DNA from: Bacteroidaceae bacterium
Lineage (GTDB): Bacteria; Bacteroidota; Bacteroidia; Bacteroidales; Bacteroidaceae
Assembly: GCA_017540585.1 (NCBI GenBank)
Contig: JAFYAT010000113.1
Coordinates: forward strand, 1-57,662
Direction: 5' to 3'
Length of the DNA stretch: 57,662 nt
Made by a program: the position numbers and the translations under genes. The notes under the pieces were generated by a model, which was not told the DNA's origin, searched no databases, and saw only the letters and a program-made list of their open reading frames with translations. Position 1 is the first letter of the stretch, and the number at the start of each line of letters is the position of its first letter. Below are positions 1-7,006 of the stretch, one piece after another.

Positions 1-174
1 GCATAATTATTTTTACAATCCTTGCACCGCCTACTGCGCATCTTCAACGCCTAAAAACAATCGAGTAGGAGTCACTACACTCATTTATTTTATGCGCTGA
101 ACATACATCATTAATCAATACAATCATTATAAAAATAATTTCGAACTGTATGGTTGAAACTGTATGTTGTTTTT

Positions 175-291
175 TGCCGCAGTGCGGCCAGTAAAAAAAA
201 CATGGTAAAAACCAAATAAAATCAAAAAAAACATGTTTTTTCTTGTTTTTGTTCTGTTTCTTGACTGTTTTTTTAATATGCACCTTTGTGC
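175..291. repeat. AT-rich intergenic repeat, copy L
   Basis: The stretch begins with a GCCGC/GCGGC dyad, runs through A-rich then T-rich tracts that can fold on each other (around TGTTTTTTCTTG), and ends in GCACCTTTGTGC. The same order of motifs recurs at 32778-32941. Bases 1-174 upstream hold no gene that I can support; the open frames there are low-complexity. Confidence 0.6.
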
Positions 292-315
292 AAAACTACA
301 ACCGTACAGGTCGAA

Positions 316-323
316 TAATTTTG
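316..323 (+). promoter_or_regulatory. -7-like element TAATTTTG
   Basis: The bases match the Bacteroidetes -7 consensus TAnnTTTG. They lie only 11 bases before the ATG at 335, so a transcript from here would be almost leaderless for that start. No TTTG lies at the usual 19-21 bp spacing, so the call is weak. Confidence 0.3.
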
Positions 324-334
324 CACACCTACTT

Positions 335-1165
335 ATGAACACCGATTTCAGATATTCCACAGACTTCTACAGCATGAACACCCATGAGCTGAAACACACC
401 TGCATGCACATGCTTTGTCTTGCAGGTGAAGGCAGCTTTGTGTTCAACGAAAAATGCTACCACATTGTCAAGAACGACCTTGTGGTAATACCGATGCCTG
501 ACCGTGTCAATAACCTTGCTGCACATACCGACCTGCAAGTCGAATGGTTTGCAGCCAACGAAAAATTCCTGCAAAACCAGCTGCCAACGAACAACTACAG
601 CATAGGCGGCAGTATCTCGCTGAATCATAATCCAGTAATCAAGCTTTCTGACGAACAGGCACGACATCTATCAGACGATTTCCATCGTCTGCGAGACCGC
701 ATGGGCGACAGTCATCTGCAATTCTATCGTGAACTGATGGGCAGCCTCTGCCTCACCATGATGTACGACATATTCGAGGCACACGCACAGCGTGACACAT
801 CCACCCCACATACCGACCGCACAGCATACATAGTGAAACAGTTGATGGCAATACTATCTACAGGTATCAGCAGTAGTGAACGCGACGTAACCTACTACGC
901 CAAGCGTCTTAACGTATCGCCGAAGTATCTGTCAGCCACCATCAAACGTGTGACTGGCCATAGCGTCACATCATACATTGACCGTCACACCATTCCGATA
1001 TTAAAGAAATACCTGAACGATGAACGGCTATCGCTCAAGCAGATTGCCAGTATGATGAACTTCACCTCATTGAGTTACTTCAGCCGTTACTGCACCAAGC
1101 ATCTTGGCAAGTCGCCCAGCGACTACCGTCAGAGTCTTCAACCGAAAAAAGAAGAGAATCAATGA
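335..1165 (+). CDS. AraC-family transcriptional regulator
   Basis: This is probably a cytoplasmic DNA-binding regulator. Residues about 10-130 look like a cupin-type sensor region (LCLAGEGSFVFN, then DLVVIPMPD). The last 100 residues form the double helix-turn-helix of the AraC family (YYAKRLNVSPKYLSATIKRV, then LKQIASMMNFTSLSYFSRYC and GKSPSDYR). The reading frame stays open back to 233, but that upstream part is repeat-derived low-complexity sequence (FFLVFVLFLDCFF), so I place the start at ATG 335; ATG 374 is the alternative. Length from 335 is 276 residues, normal for the family. It is followed by the convergent crcB, so the regulated gene cannot be deduced from the neighbours. Confidence 0.85.
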   Translation: MNTDFRYSTDFYSMNTHELKHTCMHMLCLAGEGSFVFNEKCYHIVKNDLVVIPMPDRVNNLAAHTDLQVEWFAANEKFLQNQLPTNNYSIGGSISLNHNPVIKLSDEQARHLSDDFHRLRDRMGDSHLQFYRELMGSLCLTMMYDIFEAHAQRDTSTPHTDRTAYIVKQLMAILSTGISSSERDVTYYAKRLNVSPKYLSATIKRVTGHSVTSYIDRHTIPILKKYLNDERLSLKQIASMMNFTSLSYFSRYCTKHLGKSPSDYRQSLQPKKEENQ

Positions 1166-1200
1166 GGATGTCTCTACCTGTATATTTTTCTTACACACAC

Positions 1201-1590
1201 CTAAAAACAGGAAGAAAAGTCAAACTTAGTTGCATAATATCCTAATGACACAGCAATGATACCTAAAACCACGCTCCCTACTACATAGAGCGAGAACAAG
1301 ACATAGTTATTGGCTTGTAGCAGAATCAGCGCTTCTTTTGTGAATGTCGAGAATGTAGTGAAGCCACCACAAAATCCTACCATAAGGAAAAGAGTGAATG
1401 CCGAAGACAAGTTCTGGAAACGGCTCGTCACTCCCCAAAGGATTCCTATCAGAAGACAACCAACGACATTAACAGCAAGCGTTGCCCAGGGAAATCCATT
1501 GCGTGCATGAAACATGAAAAGTGATATCAGGTAGCGACAGATGCCACCTAACCCACTTCCTAAACCTACTAAGATTATATCTTTTACCAT
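1201..1590 (-). CDS. crcB: Fluoride channel/exporter CrcB (Fluc)
   Basis: A 129-residue inner-membrane protein of the CrcB/Fluc family, which forms dual-topology dimers that let fluoride leave the cell. Four hydrophobic segments are visible. Family signatures are present: GLGSGLGGICRYLIS near the N-terminus, NVVGCLLIGI in segment 2, and GFCGGFTTFSTFTKE in segment 3 (the Na+ and fluoride-pore region). Length is typical. It stands alone, convergent with the AraC gene and behind its own promoter. I looked for a fluoride riboswitch in the leader and did not find the consensus. Confidence 0.93.
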   Translation of the reverse strand: MVKDIILVGLGSGLGGICRYLISLFMFHARNGFPWATLAVNVVGCLLIGILWGVTSRFQNLSSAFTLFLMVGFCGGFTTFSTFTKEALILLQANNYVLFSLYVVGSVVLGIIAVSLGYYATKFDFSSCF

Positions 1591-1660
1591 TTTGCGATAT
1601 TCGATTTATTATTTACCATCCTCTATTACTTGCCATGATAGACAAACAGTATTTACTAAG

Positions 1661-1692
1661 CAAAAATACTAACAAATTGTTGAATCGCCAAA
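1661..1692 (-). promoter_or_regulatory. Promoter of crcB
   Basis: Read on the minus strand this is TTTG (1689-1692), 20 bp, then TATTTTTG (1661-1668). That is an exact match to the Bacteroidetes TTTG / 19-21 bp / TAnnTTTG consensus. It predicts a leader of roughly 60 nt before crcB. Confidence 0.7.
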
Positions 1693-1928
1693 TTGACCCG
1701 AAGAATAACGCATATTTTACGACGTTTCCCCCTACGAATCGTCGAATATCTTCATGTGAACACAAATAGAAACTACCCAAACGGACATTGTTATATGGCA
1801 CCTATATCGGAACAATTCGACCTGTGATTCAAAGGGAAACAACCTATTTCAGGCGGAATCGGCTCAAAACAGGTACGTTTTTATAAATTTTTCAGCTCAT
1901 AGTGAGCCGATAATTGAATAATATTTAT

Positions 1929-2004
1929 TAGTTTTGCACCGATTAGAGACATTAAAGTAATGGATATATTGAATAGAAATGAACAAGAAAATTTTACTCA
2001 GTGA
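1929..2004 (+). promoter_or_regulatory. -7-like element with a truncated 14-codon reading frame
   Basis: TAGTTTTG at 1929-1936 matches TAnnTTTG. It is followed by ATG at 1960 and 14 codons (MDILNRNEQENFTQ) that stop at TGA 2002, exactly inside the first unit of the left flanking repeat. This may be the start of a gene cut by the island, or chance. Apart from this, the crcB promoter, a 9-bp dyad at 1858-1866/1903-1911 and the features below, 1700-2223 holds no gene. Confidence 0.3.
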
Positions 2005-2036
2005 AGTGAGTAATTTTACTCAGTGCGAAGATATAA
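1988..2036. repeat. Left flanking direct repeat of the island
   Basis: A 49-bp stretch with two tandem units of ATTTTACTCAGTG 22 bp apart, ending in GAAGATATAA. It matches 16376-16423 in the same orientation. The last 25 bp (2012-2036 against 16399-16423) differ at a single base; the first half differs by three mismatches in the spacer plus one substitution and a one-base indel. It could be an attachment-site-like boundary or simply a dispersed intergenic repeat. Confidence 0.6.
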
Positions 2037-2065
2037 ATAATAAATAGAACCGCCAAACATTTTAC

Positions 2066-2101
2066 AAAAAAAGAGCGCAACTCCCGAATGGAATTGCGCT
2101 C
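2066..2101 (-). terminator. Rho-independent terminator of the HU/smalltalk operon
   Basis: A 12-bp stem with one mismatch (GAGCGCAACTCC at 2073-2084 with its complement at 2090-2101) is followed, on the minus strand, by seven T residues (2066-2072). It lies 122 bp past the smalltalk-like stop and closes the minus-strand operon of the island. Confidence 0.8.
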
Positions 2102-2223
2102 ACAATTTATAATAGAGTTTTATATTACTCTTCAGCAGGGTTGCCATGCGAGATTTCTGCATACAATCATTCGTCCCCTTACTCCCCCTTTCACTCACCT
2201 TTTACCACCTAAATTTCATAGCA

Positions 2224-2397
2224 CTACCCTACCGTGAAGCCGAGGGCGGAGAGGATGGCGGTGAGAGTGGTAAGAGCGATGTTACTGATGATGCTCCACT
2301 TATTGACCGATGGTCTTCCCTCCCCTTGCAGGGTACGGTCGAAGCGAGCGTCACTCTGCTCCTGCACCGTTTGTCTGTTCATGTTTTCGTTTGTCAT
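2224..2397 (-). CDS. Smalltalk-like small protein (57 aa)
   Basis: A 57-residue protein, too short for usual ORF cut-offs. After a polar N-terminus (MTNENMNRQTVQEQ) it has the pattern KWSIISNIALTTLTAILSALG, the shape of the Bacteroidales 'smalltalk' family: a Lys-Trp start, a single short hydrophobic helix rich in I, A and T, and an LG near the end. The usual family member is about 30 residues, so this one carries an N-terminal extension; an internal ATG at 2382 is a possible start. The family's role is unknown, but it commonly sits between an HU-like gene and a lysis-type amidase gene. Here the HU-like gene is two genes upstream. Its first 47 bases overlap the end of the previous gene. Confidence 0.6.
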   Translation of the reverse strand: MTNENMNRQTVQEQSDARFDRTLQGEGRPSVNKWSIISNIALTTLTAILSALGFTVG

Positions 2398-2611
2398 AGC
2401 TATTATTTTTCTTTATTTTCTGCGTGAAGTAACTGTCAATACCGAAGATACTTCCGCAGTAGATTAGGATTTGTGCGAAGATGTAGAGAACTGAGTCGTG
2501 AATTTCGCCAGGAGGCGGTATCAGTAGAGCCACGAAGGCGAGGATGATGCCAAAGGCGAGGAGCACGGCAGCGGTCAGTTCCTTGAGATTGTGATTAGTA
2601 TTGAGTTCCAT
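2351..2611 (-). CDS. Small membrane protein with two hydrophobic segments, holin-like in shape
   Basis: An 86-residue protein with two predicted membrane segments: about residues 13-31 (AAVLLAFGIILAFVALLIP) and 40-58 (SVLYIFAQILIYCGSIFGI), separated by a short PPGEIHD loop, with a charged tail (QKIKKNNSYDKRKHEQ). I do not recognise a named family. Size, topology and position between an HU-like gene and a smalltalk-like gene would fit a holin-type protein of a phage-derived lysis module, but that is inference. It is 80 bp behind the HU-like gene, with a GC-rich hairpin between them. Confidence 0.55.
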   Translation of the reverse strand: MELNTNHNLKELTAAVLLAFGIILAFVALLIPPPGEIHDSVLYIFAQILIYCGSIFGIDSYFTQKIKKNNSYDKRKHEQTNGAGAE

Positions 2612-2613
2612 AA

Positions 2614-2680
2614 GCGTGAGAGTTGAGCCCCCTATCCCCCAACTTAGCGAAGGCCCCCTTGGGGAGTTAGAGGGGGCCTT
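2614..2680. repeat. GC-rich intergenic repeat with hairpin
   Basis: The sequence contains GCGTGAGAGTTGAGCCCC, then CCCCCAACTTAGCGAAG, then a hairpin AAGGCCCCC (2650-2658) with GGGGGCCTT (2672-2680). A related copy of the first part lies at 3492-3525 (GTTGAGCCCCC, AAACTTAGCGAAGCG). It separates the HU-like gene from the small membrane protein gene. Confidence 0.6.
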
Positions 2681-2691
2681 ACCCTTTCACA

Positions 2692-3303
2692 CTAAAAACT
2701 GTTGTCATCGCCTCCCGAAGTGCTACCGCCACCCGAAGGAGTATTACCTCCGCCATCACCCTCTGTGGTGTTGAGGTTGGCTACCGACTCACCAGCCTTG
2801 ATGGCCTTGAGGACAGCTGCCTGAGCGGCACGGCTTGCCACGAGGTTGAACTCAGCATCTTCGATGAGGTTCTTGAACTCACTGCCACACTCCCAGTTCA
2901 CGTTCACACCCGTGATGTTCTGTGCCGTGAACTTGTCTGCCGTCTCTGCGCCCTTTGAGCGGAGCAGAACGCTGAAGTCGCCGAGGTCGCCAAGTCGAAT
3001 CTTCTTGCCCTCAAGGAGCAGCTCACGCATACAATCGACTGCAAGATAGAGGATGGCGCTGATGTCGGCACGCGAATAGACACAGCCGTGAGTAGCGATA
3101 TGCTTGGCGAACTTCTCGATGGTCATCACGTCAGCATACTGTGCAATGGCGAAAGCGTTCTGCTTCTCAGTTGCCACGAGTGCCACGTCTGCCGAAGAAG
3201 GGTTGCTACCAGCCTTCCTGGCAGCCTTGATGCGTGCCTTTGCCTGATTGATTTCAAAGAGATTGGAGTTTACGCCACGCATTACGATTGAATAGTTAAT
3301 CAT
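2692..3303 (-). CDS. HU-like (HU-HIG type) DNA-binding protein
   Basis: A 203-residue protein whose residues about 60-150 match the Bacteroidetes HU-HIG domain: MTIEKFAKHIATHGCVYSRADI, then LLLEGKKIRLGDLGDFSV and SKGAETADKFTAQNI, the lineage's counterpart of the HU beta-arm. It presumably binds DNA in the cytoplasm. The C-terminus is a disordered Gly/Ser tail (GGGNTPSGGGSTSGGDD). The start at 3303 gives MINYSIVMRG; a second Met at residue 8 is an alternative. In Bacteroidales this family is often found with smalltalk, amidase and VirE/DUF3987 genes; here those partners lie downstream and about 10 kb away at the other end of the island. Confidence 0.85.
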   Translation of the reverse strand: MINYSIVMRGVNSNLFEINQAKARIKAARKAGSNPSSADVALVATEKQNAFAIAQYADVMTIEKFAKHIATHGCVYSRADISAILYLAVDCMRELLLEGKKIRLGDLGDFSVLLRSKGAETADKFTAQNITGVNVNWECGSEFKNLIEDAEFNLVASRAAQAAVLKAIKAGESVANLNTTEGDGGGNTPSGGGSTSGGDDNSF

Positions 3304-3448
3304 AGTCGTATGATTGTTTTTCTTTCGCCATCAGAGCCATCATTATTGCCCTGTGGCGGAGCAAAAGTGTTGAGAGGCGGCGAGCTTAAATTATTGCCGC
3401 CTTCTGTGACAAGCTATCGCAGGATAGAGTCATTTCTCAATCACGGTG

Positions 3449-3480
3449 CAAAGATACGAACCTATTCCCGAATATGCAAT
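3449..3480 (-). promoter_or_regulatory. Promoter of the HU-like gene operon
   Basis: On the minus strand: ATTG (3477-3480), 20 bp, TATCTTTG (3449-3456). The -7 element matches fully and the -33 element matches 3 of 4 bases at the correct spacing. It predicts a leader of about 140 nt. Confidence 0.55.
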
Positions 3481-3527
3481 ACTTTTCCCGAGGGTTGAGC
3501 CCCCGACCCCAAACTTAGCGAAGCGTG

Positions 3528-3705
3528 AGAGGTGTCGTGGTCATTAAGGTCATTGGTCATTAAGGTCAAAAAGGATTTTTCGCGCTCTTTTCGGCTCACT
3601 ATAATAATATAATTTTAAAATTATATTATTATAGTGGCGTAATTTTGCATCGCCGATTCGTAAATGACCTTAATGACCAATGACCTTAATGACCACATCA
3701 CCTCT
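3528..3705. repeat. Nested palindrome: inverted tandem 14-mers around a 40-bp AT palindrome
   Basis: The outer arms 3537-3568 and 3665-3696 are a perfect 32-bp inverted repeat, extended to 41 bp (3528-3568/3665-3705) with two mismatches. Each arm holds two direct copies of GGTCATTAAGGTCA separated by TT, so there are four copies in all. At the centre, 3597-3636 is a perfect 40-bp palindrome of almost pure A/T. TAATTTTG at 3640-3647 matches the -7 consensus. No coding capacity is seen. The same architecture recurs twice at 57070-57448. Confidence 0.95.
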
Positions 3706-3945
3706 GAGTCAACAGTTAAAAATCTGCAGTTAAAACTTTGTTTTTTATGCACATAAAATCCAAATGGATAACATGTAGTATGAGTAATATCCAACATCCA
3801 ACTTTTTTTCTCAACTTTACTCTTGCTTTATGATGAACGAATAATGCAAGATAAAATGCCTGCTTCCGCTACCACCCGCCCTATTTTATATAAAATCCGT
3901 GTAAAAAATCATTCCATAACCAGGGGTTATTTCAAGGATTTTTAT

Positions 3946-3953
3946 TAAATTTG
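3946..3953 (+). promoter_or_regulatory. -7-like element TAAATTTG before the pseudogene
   Basis: A full match to TAnnTTTG, about 40 bp upstream of the ATG of the broken gene at 3995. No clear -33 element. The rest of 3706-3945 shows nothing that I can support. Confidence 0.4.
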
Positions 3954-3994
3954 CACGTGAATTTTAGTAATCCATCCATGCTACTATCAAGTTT

Positions 3995-4360
3995 ATGAAG
4001 ATGGAAGACATGAATAATCGCAACCAACGCATCATAACAGACATGAGGCGAGGGAGAAGACAGGAAGATAGAAGCGGATGGCAAAGAAAAGGAACGCCGA
4101 GCTCAGAAACCTGCTTTCAAGTTCCACATAGTTGGCTTAAAGGTTGGTGACACGGTTGTCTTGATGAACTGACCCTGCCTGTCACCGTGGAAGCTGACAA
4201 TAAGGTTGAATACCAAGGTCGCCTCTGGTCGCTCTCTGCCTTCACCCGTGAGTTCCTGCCAGAAGACAAGTAGAACACATCGGGCGCTCATCAAGGACCT
4301 AAGTTCTTTAGCTACGAGGGCAAGACGCTGAGTGAGTTAAGGAAAGAGAAGGAAAAATAA
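3995..4360 (+). pseudogene. Broken gene for a small protein upstream of the restriction operon
   Basis: One ancestral protein can be read across frames. Starting at ATG 3995 (MKMEDMNNRNQRIITDM) the frame shifts before about 4100, continues as KERRAQKPAFKFHIVGLKVG up to TGA 4170, then after loss of one base near 4162 continues in the next frame as ELTLPVTVEADNKVEYQGRL and LWSLSAFTREFLPEDK. It then passes an in-frame TAG at 4271 and resumes as GPKFFSYEGKTLSELRKE to TAA 4358. Two frameshifts and one nonsense codon make it inactive. I recognise the style (a compact basic protein ending in a 'GPKFF-Y-GK-L-ELR' tail) but cannot name the function. Confidence 0.75.
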
Positions 4361-4370
4361 TCAGTAATTC

Positions 4371-4417
4371 GCTAATCTGGATTAGCAAAAATAGCAAATC
4401 GGTCAGCAGGATGACCG
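4371..4417 (+). promoter_or_regulatory. Two dyads upstream of the restriction operon
   Basis: GCTAATC-tg-GATTAGC at 4371-4386 and CGGTCA-gcagga-TGACCG (with the last G at 4417) lie 37-83 bp before the endonuclease ATG. They could be operators controlling the restriction operon, but no controller (C-protein-like) gene is visible nearby. Confidence 0.35.
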
Positions 4418-4453
4418 AAATAATATAAAACTTAAAATAATAAAACAAGAAAT

Positions 4454-5677
4454 ATGGAAACCAAAATAATAGGCCAAGGATACAACCTAGATGCAGATAC
4501 TTCTGTAGCCAAGGAGCTGATAGAGCAATTCAATAGTAAAAGATATGACTCTTTCACTTGTCTCGTGGCATTTGCAAGTCAAGGAGGAATCTCTGCACTT
4601 ACACCTTACATCTTAGCCGAAAAGAAAAGGGGTGTAAATGTGAAGATTATTCTCGGCATCGACCAGAAAGGAACCTCAAAAGAGGCTCTTGAAGAGGTAT
4701 TGTCGTGGGGTGTGGAGGCAAAGATTTATCATACTCAGTCGGTAAACATTTTCCATCCAAAGATTTACCTATTTGAGAATACTGACATTTTCACCCTGAT
4801 AGTTGGTTCAAACAATCTTACTACAATGGGATTGGTTAAGAACATTGAGTGTTCACTTTTGATCAAAGACACAAAAGGCGAGCATACTGTTCATAATGAT
4901 TTCTACGTTTATTGGAAGTCGATTCTTGATGGTGTAGATGTCAACTTGATGCCTATTACACAGGAATTGATTGACGAACTTTATGCGGATAAACTCATTC
5001 CTACAGAATCGGAGCGAACGGACAAATACGATAATGGCAGAGATCGTACTTCTAGTACAGGAGCAAGCCGACGTGTCAATTTCAATGGAGCAAAGATTCA
5101 GCGTAATCCTGAAGGTTTTGTGCCAAAGAGAAGACAGGTAAAAGCAAAACGAGTAACCAAAACAAAGAATGCTTCAAATCCAAGCCAGCCAATAATAACT
5201 GTTTCGGAAGAATCTCTATTGGTGAATGGCGAGGAGGTTCTGATAGCGGAGATTGGTGGCGGTCCTCGTTGGAAGCAGGTAAACTTCCCTGTCGAAATCT
5301 TTGAGAACTTCTTTGGCGCGGAACGAGGTAACAACTCATACAATATTGAACTGATGAACATTGCTCAGGATGGTTCCTTGGGTGATGTTGAAGTTCGTCA
5401 GGCTGTATCAGTCAGAAGTCATAACTACCGTTTTGAAATTCACTGTGCAGAAACAGAAGGTGCGTACCCAGGCAATAACAAGCGCCCTATTGGCTTGTTT
5501 GTCAAAATAGATAATGACCGATTTTTGTACCAAGTTCTGCTACACGACCATCCAGCATACAAAAAAAACAAGAAATACCTGTATGCAGAAAGTAGTGTGA
5601 GAAGACAAGACGAATTAAGAAGACACATCGTCCACATTGAGGCAATTCATGCCCTTTATCCAGAATTAGTTATCTAA
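4454..5677 (+). CDS. PLD-superfamily restriction endonuclease (BfiI/NgoFVII type)
   Basis: A 407-residue protein with an N-terminal phospholipase-D fold: H101 and K103 in HPKIYLF, followed by GSNNLTTMG at 118-126, the single HxK...SxN half-site used by metal-independent nucleases such as BfiI, which act as dimers. After a basic linker (about 190-245), residues about 255-400 resemble the B3-like DNA-binding domain of that group (EIGGGPRWKQVNFPVEIFEN, then a C-terminal ELRRHIVHIEA helix). It should cut DNA at an asymmetric sequence that the two following methyltransferases protect. The stop codon overlaps the start of the first methyltransferase (TAATG). Recognition sequence cannot be deduced. 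Confidence 0.85.
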   Translation: METKIIGQGYNLDADTSVAKELIEQFNSKRYDSFTCLVAFASQGGISALTPYILAEKKRGVNVKIILGIDQKGTSKEALEEVLSWGVEAKIYHTQSVNIFHPKIYLFENTDIFTLIVGSNNLTTMGLVKNIECSLLIKDTKGEHTVHNDFYVYWKSILDGVDVNLMPITQELIDELYADKLIPTESERTDKYDNGRDRTSSTGASRRVNFNGAKIQRNPEGFVPKRRQVKAKRVTKTKNASNPSQPIITVSEESLLVNGEEVLIAEIGGGPRWKQVNFPVEIFENFFGAERGNNSYNIELMNIAQDGSLGDVEVRQAVSVRSHNYRFEIHCAETEGAYPGNNKRPIGLFVKIDNDRFLYQVLLHDHPAYKKNKKYLYAESSVRRQDELRRHIVHIEAIHALYPELVI

Positions 5678-6993
5678 TGAGCTACAATTTCAGAACATTA
5701 AACTACCTTGGCAGCAAGTTGCGCTTGTTGGATTTCATCGAGGATAAGGTACTTGATGTGACGCCACAAGAAGCTGGAATCTGTGATTTATTCGCAGGTT
5801 CTGGTTGTGTGTCGCGTAAGTTGTCGCGTCTGCACTCTGTTGTCTCTTGCGATATTCAAAGCTATTCAATGGTTATTGTCAATGCGTTACTCAACAAATT
5901 TGATGTAACAGATAAGACAATCGAAGATTTCTTCAAGTCATTAGACAACGAATGCTCAAAAAAGTTGCGAGAGGCTTTTGCTCCTTTGATTGAATTAGAA
6001 CAAGATGCCATCGATAGTAAGAATCTCGAAGTACTTACTTGCATCCTTGAACATGGGTCGTTAGAGGTATTCAACATTGAGCACAACCTTTCTTGTTTAT
6101 CAGATCAATTAGTGGTTGTTTGCAAAAACCTCAAGAAAGACGGATTAGATGATGTACGTTCATTGATTAGTCGCTACTATGGTGGTGTCTATTTCTCCTA
6201 CAAGCAAGCTGTTGAGATTGATATTATTCTAGAGACTATTCACAGATTAATATCAGAAGACAATCGCGATTTGTTCCTTGCTGCTCTTTTAAGTACAGCA
6301 AGTGATATTGTTGATACTGTAGGAAAGCATTTTGCTCAGCCAATAAAAGCTAGAGATTCCAAAGGTAACATTAAGATAACCGTTTACAACAAGGCTGTAA
6401 AAGACAAGACTATTGATGTAGTTGCTCTCTATCGTGAATGGTTGTTAAAATACAGGAATCTATCCAAGAGCGATTGTCAGCACATTACAATGCAAGGTGA
6501 CTACGAACAATGTCTAAAGTCTCTTCCCGACAACGTAAAAACCGTTTATGCAGATCCTCCATACACACGCGATCATTATAGTCGCTACTATCACGTGCTG
6601 GAAACATTGACCCTTCGAGATACTCCTAAGATTTCAACGGTTACAATACATGGTTCAACCCATGTAAGCAATGGCATCTATCGAGAGGATCGACATCAGT
6701 CACCTTTCTGCATCAAAAGTAAGGCTCCAGAGGCATTCCGCAAGATGTTTGAACTTACGGCTTCAGCAGGAAGGAATCTGTTGCTTTCATACTCTCCATA
6801 CGATGAAACGAAAAAAACACATCCACGTGTGGTGACAATGCAGCAACTTATTGCTCTTGCAGAGGAATACTATGATAATGTCGAGACGGTTTCCGCTGGT
6901 AGTTTCAAGCATAACAAGCTTAACTCAACAGAGCATTTTCTTGAAGCTTCCGATGAGGCAGAACTGTTGATAGTATGCACTAACAACGAATAA
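5677..6993 (+). CDS. DNA adenine methyltransferase, D12 class
   Basis: A 438-residue N6-adenine DNA methyltransferase. The N-terminus has the D12-class start LNYLGSKLRLLDFIEDK; motif I (SAM binding) is DLFAGSG at residues 37-43; motif IV (catalysis) is YADPPYTRDHY around 291-301. The order I then IV fits the alpha arrangement. About 230 residues separate the motifs, long for the class, and probably hold the target-recognition region. It overlaps the endonuclease by the TAATG junction and is followed 13 bp later by a second methyltransferase. Two enzymes are expected if the site is asymmetric, one for each strand. Inference: it protects host DNA from the PLD nuclease. Confidence 0.88.
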   Translation: MSYNFRTLNYLGSKLRLLDFIEDKVLDVTPQEAGICDLFAGSGCVSRKLSRLHSVVSCDIQSYSMVIVNALLNKFDVTDKTIEDFFKSLDNECSKKLREAFAPLIELEQDAIDSKNLEVLTCILEHGSLEVFNIEHNLSCLSDQLVVVCKNLKKDGLDDVRSLISRYYGGVYFSYKQAVEIDIILETIHRLISEDNRDLFLAALLSTASDIVDTVGKHFAQPIKARDSKGNIKITVYNKAVKDKTIDVVALYREWLLKYRNLSKSDCQHITMQGDYEQCLKSLPDNVKTVYADPPYTRDHYSRYYHVLETLTLRDTPKISTVTIHGSTHVSNGIYREDRHQSPFCIKSKAPEAFRKMFELTASAGRNLLLSYSPYDETKKTHPRVVTMQQLIALAEEYYDNVETVSAGSFKHNKLNSTEHFLEASDEAELLIVCTNNE

Positions 6994-7006
6994 TCCGTAA
7001 GATTAA

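Noticed and set aside
233-334. N-terminal extension of the AraC gene back to ATG 233
   Set aside because: The extra residues are a hydrophobic, repeat-derived run (FFLVFVLFLDCFF) unlike AraC proteins, and the region belongs to the AT-rich repeat found again at 32.8 kb.
1591-1800. Fluoride riboswitch in front of crcB
   Set aside because: The conserved riboswitch core could not be found on the minus strand; only a consensus promoter is seen.
2102-2223. End of an amidase gene (a minus-strand frame ending HGNPAEE)
   Set aside because: Only about 14 codons remain after an in-frame TGA; too little to call a pseudogene, although a decayed downstream lysis gene would fit the module.
3528-3705. Ordinary Rho-independent terminator
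   Set aside because: The arms are far longer than needed, separated by about 100 bp, and lack a T-run at the end; the tandem units point to something else.
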